Shown: positions 35,165-48,100 of the stretch, piece by piece
Position numbering within the stretch: position 1 is the first letter of the stretch
How the letters are laid out: each line of letters starts with the position of its first letter
Assembly: GCA_001949185.1 (NCBI GenBank)
Contig: BDGG01000004.1
Coordinates: forward strand, 4,666,554-4,730,553
Source of the DNA: Ramazzottius varieornatus
Lineage: Eukaryota; Tardigrada; Eutardigrada; Parachela; Ramazzottiidae
DNA length: 64,000 nt
Direction of reading: 5' to 3'
Position numbers and translations under genes: made by a program
The notes under the pieces: generated by a model
Told to the model about the DNA's origin: nothing
The model's database searches: none
Seen by the model: only the letters and a program-made list of their open reading frames with translations

Positions 35165-36193
35165 AACTGGTTGCCGGTTGTCACATTCTTCCTTCCTTCC
35201 CTCCCGCTTGAGACGTCTTTCGCCCTCTGTGGACCTAACCATATACAATTACTCAACAAAAGGTCTTTCGCTTTGTATGATAATTTTATTTCGCAGTAAG
35301 TAGGCGGGCAAAACAAACATACAAGATTGTTAGCTTGAGTGGCGCACTCTTCCCGCCAGTAACGTTGAAGACCTGCGCCCCTTAAGATAGACGATCTTAT
35401 ATATGTCTTTTGGCCACCTATCAGAATATCTTCTTTTTATAAGAGCATTCATGTGTTTCCTGATCGTACAGTTTCTCCCAGTCCTGTGAAGGTAATGTCT
35501 ATTCCTACAGGCCTGTTCCTGAGATTTCTCCACGTTGGCTCATCGGTGCCTGCCTTGCGTTCACGTTTCCTAAAAAATGCATGAAAAGTAGCTTACGCTG
35601 TTCGATGTTACTCAAGGCAGAATAGTATGCAAAGACTCGATACTGAAGAGCGCTAAACAAAATCAACAAAAGAGTAAACATAGGAAGATATAATATACTC
35701 TGAGGAAGAAACATTACGGTCGTCAATCTCAAAAAACACGACAATAATCCAAGCAAAAACAGCGTCCTTAATACTATACCGATCTATCTGGCTGCTCTTT
35801 CTGCACAACATGCGTAACATAAAGGATACAGCAAACATCAAAGTTAACAACGATATTAACTCAATACCTATCGTACAGAGAAGAAAGCGTTTTGAGCAAA
35901 AGGACTCGCTACATTGGCACGGCTTCTTCTGTGCCTTCCATCCGATGGTATTCGAAGAACGAAGCGGGCAGCTGGTCCATCAGCAAGTCTCGACAGTTGG
36001 CACAAGGCGATCAGAATGTTGGGAGGAAAACGGAGAGAAGACCTAATAACTCGGAAAGCGGAAGTTGAAAGCACTTTGGTCAGACGTATCCATCGCTGTG
36101 CTGGTGTGGAAGTGGACAAGGCCCGTTGGTATTGTCAAAAAGAAGAATACTGAAAGCGAGATCAGGAACCGACGCACTCGACACCGCGTTGTA
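35165..36193. other. intergenic, one hairpin element
   Basis: Between the MATH-BTB pseudogene and the semaphorin 3' end. Apart from the hairpin element at 35304-35416 it contains only short AT-rich frames. Confidence 0.4.
35304..35416. repeat. hairpin element copy 9 (diverged)
   Basis: Intergenic. Cores TTGAGTGGCGCACTC and CTGCGCCCCTTAAG; arms ACAAGATTG and CGATCTTAT still pair. Confidence 0.65.
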
Positions 36194-39100
36194 TCATAAG
36201 TAGACCTTCTTGCTGGGTGCAATGGGTTTACTGTCGGCTGTCGAGATATTCTTCAGGGTGTTGCGTTGCATGTTGAGTACAACGTTGATGGCCTTGGTGG
36301 GTGGATAGTCAGGTCCAGGTGCGTAGATGGGTTCCGAGCGGTAGTCGTTGGGTCGGTTGATGTTCAGGGCGGGTCCGTGTGTGTAGGAATAGTCCGAGGT
36401 CTCGGACAGACTGGACTCTTTGAAGGAGGAGTGACGGTAATGCGACAGCTGGTAACCGATAACGAAACCTGCCACCAGTGACAACAGCAGCGTGATGACG
36501 ACCGCCACCGCTAGAGTCTCTTCTTTGTAGACGTGACCAGTGTCCACGTTGGAAGTCTGATATTCTGGCACTGTGAAAAGAAGAACCCGTTAGTCCCCAT
36601 GCGTTTCCGCTGATCAAACCTACTCGTTATCGGTAAGAGTTATGGAAGGGTAGGAAGAAGTCATGCCAGGTCGAAGGAAAGAGGCTTTACAGAGGGCCGA
36701 GCTCACCTTGGTTGTCGACTTCCGTCCTTTGACGGACATGCCTTATTTCAGTGTCAGCTAAAAGGAAAAAGGAAGAGAAACCCATCAGAACCAAGTACTG
36801 GCACAACAACTAAAGTAGTTCCCTGGTGCAGAATTATGTTAGTCAAAGCTTATGGTAAGCCAGTGGAGTAACACACATACACATACAGAAAACCAGCACC
36901 GGAGTGAAAGGAGAGAGCCACCTGACATGCAGGACAAGCTTGTTCAGAACGGGCTACAATGAGCTTTCTAGCCGTGGCGACAAAAGCACAGCTAACAGTT
37001 TTCAAAAGCGAGCCATGCAGGACATTCGGCAAGGGACAGAAAATTAGCAGCCAGAATAGCGTTCTACTGCTGGGCGCTTACCGTAGTTGGATATGGGAGG
37101 AAATGACGAAGTGGAGTCTAGTTCCATGCAACGGTTGTCCTGGCCAAGACGGACATTCTGGACGACATCGTTGGTCTTCATGAAAATGGCGTTTCTGTAA
37201 CATCAAACGGTGCTCGTTATGAGAAATGTCCCGGCTTGTTAAGCATACAAGGTGGTTACCTTATGGTCGGGTCCTGGAACTGGCACTGGTTGTTGAACCA
37301 AGCGCAATGGGGATCGCGGAGCGCGACACACTCTCGACATGAGCGAGCCAGGTGACAGCGTTCAATGGGCAGTGCATGGACTTCGCTATTGTACACCACC
37401 AGCAGCTGGTTACCCGCCACTTGCAACTTGCGGACCGCTTGGCGGTTGCTTTTCAAGACATCAATCTCCTCAACTACCACCGGTTCCTCAGTGGGACCGA
37501 TACTGAAGGCCTTCAGGACCTTACCATCGTCGGTCCCGATATACAGGATATCGTAGACCTGGTCATCGACAGCCTTGACTTGCGGGGCTACTGCAATGGC
37601 CGAATAGCGGTACTGGATGCTGGTGTGGACCACCACCGGGCGATTGTTAACGGGCACGACGGGATCGCTCATGGTGGTATGCGACGACATGAAACTAAGG
37701 ACTTGCGTAGGCAGGGACTTGGTGTCGTCGACGCACGAACCGGGACGTGGCTCGGGAACGGGGACAGTGGACACTTCCTGGCCGTTGCTGGCCATAAAAC
37801 TACTGACAGCGAAAGCTCGATTGATGTCGGCGAAATCGTACAGGCAGACGGCGGAACCGTAGATGCTGTTGTCGGCGGTGGTGAAGAGACCGTAGAGCAG
37901 CTGCCGCCCGCCCACTTGGAAGACTTCGGAAATGGCCCGAACCTCGTCAAAGAAGAAGAGATTGTCCCCAGTCTGCCCAGGTATGGCGCACTGCAGGCGG
38001 GCCTTGAGGTAGGTTGTCAGCCACTTGCTCTCTTGTCCTCCACGGTCACTGCGACAGATGCGAGCCACACGAGAGATGCGTGGCTTTTGGAACTCAGTAG
38101 GTACAGGAAGCCGACCGGTCTCCTCTTCGCGGAAGAAGGTAAAGACGTGGGGACCCAATGGTACCATATCCACAAACTGGGGCGCTGCAACAAGCACGAT
38201 CATGCAGCTTTGATATATGGTTTGCCAAGTTCGGGTAGTTACGTACCGTTGAAGATGTTAACCCTGTACATGTCAGGGGTGGTGCGGTAGTCGGTGCCGT
38301 TGACGTTCTTGATGATGACAGGGTCTTTCAGCTGACCATTGCTTTGCTTGGCGAACAAGGCCACATACAGCTCCCCATCGATGGACGTATAGCTAGTGTT
38401 CACACGGGGAGACGAGGCCACCAAATGTTTGGCATCTGAAGAAGGCTTCTCCACTTCCATCGTCCCTTCTTCATTCTGACGATAAGTGCGGCACAGTGGT
38501 TCCAACGAGTGCGTCCCACAAACCAGAGTGTGTCCTCCAGCCGTCTTTACCGCCATCGTGATGAAATTGTCGCACTGCAAAAAGAGAAGAGAGAACCCAC
38601 ATTAGCCAACGAGGTATTTGACATATATCGCGAAGACCCCGAAGAGCTTGGTTTCATGCTGTGCCCAATCAGACTCTCTTGATTATATATTCACCAGCCC
38701 TGAACAAATTTCGATGTATCTCAAGTGGAAGCGATCTGCCCTGCATTTATCATTTATGTACCGGGGCATGAATAGCCAAGTGACTTCCGTCGTGTTGTAT
38801 AGCTGACTAATCTATTTCGTCAGTAGGCCAAACACATTTCACAAATTCATTTCTCCCCTGACTGTCTTCCTACAGTGGTACAAATTGATAAAGGATCCGC
38901 AGCGATGAGGATGGCAGTGGAGGGGAATGACCCGCGGGATTCATTCTTTTCAGCCATCGCCCAACTTTATTTTGTTGAAGACGCCCTGAGGGTACTCTGC
39001 ATACTTCCCAATAACTGTATCCAACTCATTGTCCATCGATCCAACGACAGAGGAAATCGGACGTGGACAAATGAACTGAGCCAAATCGCTTTCTCAAGTG

Positions 39101-42100
39101 GCGCACGTTCATAGTGTTGTTGGCTGAGCGTGTGCGCCACTCGGGGAGACGATGTGGTTCAGTTCCTTTCCCCACGTCCCAAACGACTAACTCAAACATT
39201 TAGCTACCAAACACGGCGCTTAAAACTTTGCCCCTTCTCCATAATCCGATTTGTACTGGACATTTAAGCGGATCCTCTTTCCATAAACACTGATCGAGCA
39301 GAGTGTTTACGGCAAGCGACTCTTATACTTACTTCGCTCTGAGATCTTTTGAAGCACTTTTGCAGGGCATCTTCCGACGAGTTCCAGACCAGTTTCTGCA
39401 AAGACAGGAAAGAAAAGCTTCATTAATCACCAAGTACAGAGACGATTTTAAAAGTGCTTGGCTTCAACTATGCAGACTTCATTTTGAGCCATATTTGGAA
39501 TGAGGCGCATTTGGTCAGTCATTACTAGTGGGGATCAGCGCTGTCAGCACGCATGGCCAGAAATGATAGATGCAGCTAAACTTTACAGTCCCTCTCCCAT
39601 GCAACCATAGCCTTCAGTTTAACGACCCTTTTAGTCATCCCCAGATTTAATTATGATAAAAATACCACCAGGATACAATCTTGGCTGTGTTGTCCTTTCT
39701 GGTGAGCACAAACAACAGTAAAGTGAGCCGGGACTCTCTTCCCCTTCCCATCCAAGCCGAACTCAAGGTCCCAACGGAAATCACACGCTTGGTCTACTAA
39801 TTATTCTTCCCAAATCTTGACCAATTATATGGACCGTGGATAAATGAGTCGCTCTAGGCTTGCTGTGTATCCATCAAAACACGGTTGACCTCGATGTAAT
39901 ACTCATCTTCCTCCTCCTGCCTCATCTGTTCGTTCGTTCTAACTATGTAAAACCTTGCATAGAAAATATCCCTTATATAAATTAACAAATTAGTTCTGGC
40001 GGGATGAACGCGGTGGTACATCCCAGATGATTGCTAGGTCCACCGCATGAAAATCGGCGATTTCGTATGGATGGATATCGATAATGGCCCATAAAACGGG
40101 AATTTCTCATGGAATTGCATTTTATCGGCGTTGAGTAATGTTTTAGGGGCATTATGACCAGTTGGTGTTTTGTCAGGTGCTGCTGGTTATATATCCAAAC
40201 AAGAGACTATGTGCGTAATGTCAATAGTCAGTGGTGGATATGCATAAGCGCCAGCGCACACCTTGCTAATCCAGGAAAACCATCGGGGCTGTTTTGTCGG
40301 CGCAGATCATATAGACAAAGCCATAATACCGGCGATTGCGGCCTTTGTGCCCTGTTATGCTTTACAGCGTCGGCGCTGGTCAGTCTGACGTCAAAGTGTG
40401 GTCATATGAGGCATAAAAGAGCTTGAAAGGCTCAGAGACCGGTTAGGCCTTTCAAGGTAAGCTTCAACCTTCATTTTATAATGTTTCCCCACCTTCACAA
40501 GCTTCATAGCAGATCTAGCCTTATCGTATGTCAACAAGATTCACTTTGCGCGCTTTGCAACCCCCAATGTATGCTGATCCCACGTTGTGTTGACTGACAA
40601 GTGCCAGCCACAACTTGCTGACAAACACAAAGCAAGAGGGAAAGGTGGCGCTTCAACTCCTTACCTTGACTTCTTTCAGCTCGGGCAGACTCAGGTTGTA
40701 GATGGCATTCCTGTAAGAAGAGAGAAAAAGTAATATGGTAGACTTGCCTTGTCAACACCGTCACGTACAATATTTCAATCATCAACATTCTTCCGCTCGA
40801 CCAAGCATCCGCGTCAGTCTGGACGCCTGGCCTAACGCTAGGGCTAACGTCTAATTAGAGGCGAAAGCGGTGCCGACAAACAAGATGGACCTCGTCTACA
40901 CTTTGCAGGTCATCAGCGAGAGACCGATAGCGGAGCTTGCTATCATAAGCCGCCCCTGATCCCGCCTAATTGGGCAGTGTATTATGCAGCTTAATCGTCG
41001 ATTAAACTGAGGCGATAAATATATTGCCGGCAGAATTATCGACGCTGAAATTAGCTGTTCAAAGTCAGCCCCTTTTGAATAAATTAGGGAGCTTGGCAAA
41101 TGAGCTGAACCAGAACACCATCTCAAGCGGCGCACATTTGCAGTGTTGTTGGCTGGAAGCGTGCGCCACTTGAGACAGCGATCTGGTTCTGTTCGTTTCT
41201 CCCAAGTTACACAGCGACTTGATTGGTAGTCCATTTGCAGACAGTCTTCCGCTTCCGCTTAGCGGGAAGACTTCCTCGAGGCCCCATGTGGCTCGGTGCG
41301 GCACCCTTGAAAGCATGGATGGTACTCACCGTGCGCCAATCAGGACCGAATGCTCGTCACGATTCAGTAATCGGAAGTAATCGGGCGACGATACTGTCGA
41401 TGTTGGCGTCGTGAAGCGCGACGATAACCGCCGGTAGTCGTCTGCAGCAACAACACATATTGATTAATTCATATTCGGCAAACACTTGACGTGAAACTGA
41501 GCCCAGCTTGTGTTGTTGATTTGGTCACACAAGAACGAATCTCTATGAGACTAGTTGTAAAATCTCTTATTTTTATGGGAATATCAATATCGCGTCCATC
41601 TGGTCGGTCAATTTTGAGAAGCGGGTTTGAGCGTGCGTGCCTATCACGTCTCTAATAATGGGATGTAGGTAAAACTGACCCAACAGCACTTTTAAGGATG
41701 CTCATCAGGATGCGAGCAGTTATTACGGAGCTTACGCAGCAGTGGAGATAGTCGATCGAACGAGAATTACGATGCGGAACGGGGCTCAACGAGCCCAACA
41801 GATGTGTCTGCATGCTCTTCCTTTCATCCAGCCAATTATCCAAGCTTCCTCCCGTCCTACATATTCATTCGAACGTCCATAATACCCAAGGACCCTTCGT
41901 CTGTTTTTCAAATTCCACCAAAGCATTTCGAATATTGCACAATGTTAACAAGGGCGTGTAGGGAGGGCGCCACCTGTGCCTCCAACTGGTTTCTTGCTTT
42001 GTTCTCCTGGTATGAATCAAGGGAAAATAACAAGCCACATGTTTCTTTGATCTGGAATTCTACAATATGCGGAGCGGGGAATGAAGTGTACCCTTGAGAT

Positions 42101-45100
42101 TTTATTGTTTCATTTCTGGTCGAGATGTGACAAACAGCCTTCAGCTGTACGGCCCATAAAGCTCAAGTACCAGTCATAACCGCTCGCCGTTTGGTACCGG
42201 TACCAACCAAGCACAGATGGACACATTGCTTCAAGCCTTCATTTTCCTAATTTCCATCCTGCGTCTTCTTCTTCTGCTACGCTACCAGCAATGCAAAGAC
42301 GATCAAAACGTCGTGTCTCTCGACGGACAAGAAAGGCAGAACGGAGGCTACAGCTACAACATTAGGCGATGTGAGCCGGGTCGCCCCTCAGGGCATCATT
42401 TCCGGGTCTTTGGCTCGTTGTGTAAACTTTGCAACCGAACAATTTGTAGGCTCTAAACGAGAACGAGCGTAAAAGATTCTGCGCAAGAAATGCTCGACAT
42501 TGGCCATAATTATGTCTGATGGAATTTGTGATGGGCGTTTAGGCCATTCTTTGCCGTTCACACCAGCCCAATGATATGGACGTCAAAGACCTCAAATTCA
42601 ATCACGACTTTTCCTTGCAGCGTGCTTTCGTTCAGAAAGACGAGCACAAGCGTGCTCACTCAAACATTCTCCTCTTCTCAAAACTGTGATTCCAAACAAA
42701 CTGGCGCATCAAGCCAACTTGTTGTCGGGAAATATTAAATGTAGGATGACGTGTAAACATTGAAACAATTTGCGCACTGCTGCTCCTTGTCTATATAAGC
42801 CAGCAAGCTGTATGCAAGGTTAGTCAAGCCTGGCGACGGACTAGGGAGAGATCAAGCATGTAAGATCAGCAGCCAACCTTCACCTATGGAGCTAGCTGGC
42901 TGTGGCCACAGAGGTGTAAGAATTATGACCAAGACACTGGCAAAAAAGTCGCGAGAACAAGCCGCCACTATGACAGGGTGGCTTTGACTTTTGATATACG
43001 ATCGTCGACGTCGAGCGAGACACAGAGAACAGCCCCCTTGGTCACGCTCAAAAACAAGCTTCTAATCGTTTGCATGTGGAAGAGAAAACTCTTTCTCAAA
43101 TCTTACGCTTCATTTGACGGCAAGCATGGCGTATGCAGCAGCTAACTATAGCCTTTAAAGTGTCCTTGCAACTCTTCCGTTCTCACCATATTTCACATAT
43201 GCACTCTAGCCAACTTTCTCACCGTTCGCAGACAGACACAATGACCTATCAATATCCACCCCAACAATAACCGTGGCATATCAGACTTCTTCGGTATATT
43301 CGCCTACATTGAGGCGACAAGGCAATCGATAGTGGCTTAAATCTTCATCTAGTCCACATCTGCGCATTTCCGCTCTTTAGGTATACAGGTCACAGTCTGG
43401 TTCAAGAGGATGACCAACTTAGATGAAGGGGAAATTTCATCATGTCTCTAGCTGGAATCTATGTTCCGTCCATCTTGGTCACTCATCGCGATATCACTGG
43501 AAAGACAGTCCCTTACTAGGTTCCTCCTCTTGGGCACACATCACACGGTGAAAGGTTGGATCCATCACCATTAGGCGTGTGGATCTGTTCAACACGAAAA
43601 GGAGGACAAGTCGTTGACAGACGTTGACCACTGTCTCGCACTACTTCCGTTCCTTCTCCTCCCTCATTCAGCGAGTCGAGCGAAGACCGGAGGAAAAAAT
43701 TCCCGGCTGTCTCTGGAGCACGTAAGGGAAAGGTGGCACGCGCCGTCACGTCACTCACTCCAAGCAGGCACTTGATCGAGGTCCGCGCGGCCTCATCGAC
43801 GACCCAAGAGCCGGCTTTGTAATGTAGGAACAACTTAGCGATGTATGTATTGGCAATAAGGTCTTTAGTTGAAACAAAAAAGCCACGTCTTGACCGCATT
43901 CCTCGCCCGTCCTTCACAACATCTCGATGGGTTCTCCACACTGTTCAGCAACCACCATCTCCCATCATTCACCGCATACCGCCGTGAAGGACCCCATTTC
44001 TTGTCCGTTCTGTACAGTCTAGCCTGTAGTGCAGATTGCCTTTCAACTTTAAAGCCACTTCTTCTCCTCTTTCCTACATTGCCCCGTCTAATCATTCACT
44101 CATTACACAACACCCGACTATCCTTTGTATATACACACCAACCAAATTAACTCGTTATGCAATTTGTCGCTTTAAAATGGCCTTCTGAAACACTATCGAC
44201 AACAAAGCGCCGAGCAGTAGCTTTGTATACAAAGCGTCGTTTTCTCACAGTCTTCCACGCTGGAGGTTATCCATAAACAAGCCAAGTTTAATTCATAGTC
44301 ACGAAGCCCTCAAACATTTGGCCCTAGCACCCGAATAGACTATTTCTCAGTTAGGTCCCTGCAACAATCTTGAGAGCAGAGATGATTGAGTTAAATTACT
44401 GGCCAAAGGATGATTGACGATTGATGTGTGGTTATTGCGGTTTACATATTTTGCCTGATTACACTATAGTATGTAGGACAGCCAGTCAATGATGGAAGAA
44501 AAGAAGATTTAAACATTCGATTAGCTTTGGCAATTTCCCACCATAAATATTGTAGATGCCCTCCATTCCATATCACCACAGACCTATCTACTGGTCCACT
44601 GTCGTTTCCTCATCACGATCATCGTAAAGATGATTACGTTGCATATGAGCTAGGAGTGGCTAGTCCATCTCGTTTGGCCATATCAGCACAGCGAGGCTTA
44701 TCTGTCCGTGCAAACGAACCCTTGTGGAAAGAAAGAAAAGTAGAGCGGACATCGATAAAGCTAGGCAAAAACGTTGTGGGGCGATATGATATTGCTCAAG
44801 CCCCTTGTTTGCGTTGGCCAAATGGCCCATCGACTGCTGACACCAGCTCAAAAATCCCTCTGTAGGTAAAGTGAAACATTTGCACAAGAGGGCTCCTCTC
44901 ATAAGCACCCAAGAGTCCGCCAGAGTGGAAGATATGGCCCAAGAGCCATACAGCACAGTTTCGGCGACCCAGGAAGTGGACTGGTCAAGCGGACATATAA
45001 GACAATCGACAGCCCGGGCAGACACCTCTTGAAGATGGCCCAACAGCTTAAAGGCGTCCAATTACCCAAGCTCTCCATTACCGCATAACGGCGTCTCGCA

Positions 45101-48100
45101 TATTCATAAATCTTGTTGTTTGTCTAGCGATGAGAGTACCCGCTCCTCTAATCTGCAAAGTGCTCACTCCGGCCATCTTTCTTGTTCCCCTCTCGCAAAG
45201 CATAACCATCAACATAAGACCAAACATCAGCAAGAACTTTGCGCAGCATCAGCTGGGTCGAAACCCTCCCTGTAGGTCTCCTTTAACTTGACTAACTTAC
45301 TCCTTCGGACAAAGTGCAAATGCAGGAAGAGCAGCTGGGCTTGTTGAACAGTCTTCCATGTCAAGAGACGGGTATTCTAAAGACTGACAGACGGCGGTTT
45401 CAACAGTCTTATAGTTTTACTTGAGCTTTGTCACAATAAAAGCCATTCACGTTGCAATCGGACCATCAGAGCCGTTTCCAATCATACAGAAGCCATGTGC
45501 GCTTATGCATCTTTTATGTTTGCAGCCGTTTCTAGTTTAGAGCTGGTGACGGAATGGCTTCCATTCCTTCCTTCCCTCCAACAAACGACCCGCTCGCAGT
45601 CATCGTGCAGTCTAATTTCCCCCAGAAGGACTAGTAAAGACTTGCGCAGCTGTCGGCTTTTAACGATTTTACAACACTAAACTGTAGCCATTATTTCTCG
45701 GCACATATCGTTAAAGTGCTCTGTAGGTCCACAAGGAAGAAGGATATTAACTGCCGCTACTACTTGCAATTGTCACAGTTGATTGTCCAGTTCATGTCGA
45801 CCAGAAGATGGTCCCGCTCGTTAAAATATTCCGAAGGGAAGCGCCACTGTGATTGCCTCTTTGTCCAGATTTCCAGCTGAAGCCGATCCAACGGTCAAGT
45901 AGCTACACACTAGCCTACTTTTCCTCCATATCCTCATGCGACAAAATGAAAAGATTATACCATCTTTTGACGGTTGAGATGAGCTCGATGCGGAAAGAAA
46001 AGTGAGTCAAGCTCAAAACTTGATTTTCGAAAGCGGAAGCGGCAAACAGGAAATTAAGCCTGCTAAAAAGACACTTTCTTTCCCATATGAGAAGCCTCAA
46101 GATCTGGGCAGCCTCTAGAGAGTATATCACATCGTATTCGTTATCCCCCTGAGACGAAAAACATGCAGAGTGAAGCTTCGGCGTCGACGAGGGGGAAGAA
46201 GTGCTACGTCTGTCCAGTGACTCCAGTCCCGACCACAGCGTAATTAGCGATGGCAGCCTGCAAATCTTTGCCCAATATTTGAGGATACACTGGGGCACAT
46301 GTACAGGAGTCGTCCTTCAGTTTTCAGCGAAATTTTCATCTTGATGGATGACTGTCTCTTCTTTTGACGTGCTTGCAGCTGTACTGCAAGTCGCCCTCAT
46401 GAGATTTCAACATACACCGCGAAAAGATAGCCATGGTTAACTAGTCAAAGAGCTACCGCAATATCGCAACCAGGAAGGAGGCAAAAAAGAGAAGCGATGG
46501 ATCATTTTGTGTGTTAGAGTACGTGACAAGGTAATGTCGGCTCGGCGCCACAACAGTCGTTTATCTCTCCGCATACTCTATTATGCCCTGACATTTTTCG
46601 CTACTTTGGCTGTCGCATCCATCTATCCCTCAAAAAGCTTCTTGACGTATCACATCAGAATGAAGAAAGTCCCCTGAGAGGATCACAAGGCTTTTCCCCC
46701 TGTGTTTGCTTGCGTCAAATGGGACATGGGCAAATCGTTCTCCCAAGTGGCGCACACTTTCAACTGACAACACTGGAAACGTGCGCCACTTAAGGCGACG
46801 CTGTGGCTCAGTACATCCGCCTACGTTGCAAATATTCAGCGGGGAGGTAAAAAACCAGCCGAGTGCTTTTCAACGTCCAATTTGAATAATACTCATCAGG
46901 CGGCAATATAGCTCCAGCTACATTGCCATCCTTCTCCTTGTGCTTGTTTACGGTCACGGAGTCATCACAGCCATCCAACACAGCCATATTGCTCATTTCC
47001 TGCTGATATGGCATTCATCAACCTAGACTTTTATTTTTTTTCCCGTGTGATATGCCAACGTCAAAAATATGCACCGACAGGGCTCGCATCGGCACACATT
47101 TTGCAAGTTATTATGCAGCTCGTAAGGAAAAGCTAAGCCACAACGTCAACAAATAGCACAGCTCAATTCCATATAAGACTCCTTCGCAGTGGGGAACGCC
47201 CTTTGGCAGCACGTCCTATGTTGTATTTTGTAATGCTGCGCATGGACGACCGACCTTGGTGTTTTTCGATACATTAGAATGCGCAACGTAATGAAGGTAT
47301 GCTGACAATGTCTAACAATGGGAATATGACTATAGTGTACTCAAAGCACACATCACGTCATCCATCAGGGTAGAATGTTGGTTACACGGAATGACAAATC
47401 AGTTAAACGAACGAAGCACTACCAGTTTAAGACTTGTCATAACTTGCCTGTAGAATTCATATCGCGATCGGCTCACCTTACTCGACAAAAACAATATCTT
47501 TCGCGTCCGTCAACAGAGTGAACCGGCAATTAGTTCGCTGGTTTGTTACAGGACAGTTTACAGAAACACATGGAGCCGCAAACTGTTCGCCACATTTGCA
47601 TTCACATAAATTTGTGGCCTATCGAGAACTTGACGCCTTCCTTGACGACATGTGCCGGCCGAAGTTCCACTTGCATTTCATCAGTGTACGACCTTTTGTT
47701 AGCCGCATTGCATAGACGTTTAGAACTGCCAGATTAATTGCTGAATATCTTGATCAAGGAAAGAAAGCCTTAAGTTTAAGCCGAGCGAGTGCCACTTCCG
47801 GTGTTGAGAGACTACCCTATATATTGTTTCGCAGCGTTCTCGGCTGACGATTACGCACGTAACGGCGTAGTTTTTTCTCACGATCGCCTTCAAAAGCGTC
47901 TTTATAGTTTATGTTGGAGAAGCTGGCTGATCCGCGAAAGAGAGCTTGAGCTAATACGGCGGATTTGTCCATCGACGTCGCTCGCGTCTTTGGCCATAAA
48001 GCAGACAAACTAACATTGTGTGAAACAACGACGCGCGCGATGCTCAAACATCAACGCCAGTGTTTTCCACCGTCGTGTCCGAATCTCTTCTTTCTTGACG

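Noticed and set aside
37352-38290. 312-codon plus-strand open frame
   Set aside because: It is antisense to the semaphorin Sema-domain exon, whose minus-strand reading has clear family motifs and matching splice sites.
43516-43941. 141-codon minus-strand frame inside semaphorin intron 1
   Set aside because: Considered as an alternative semaphorin exon, but the known first and second exons join in phase without it and it has no Sema resemblance.
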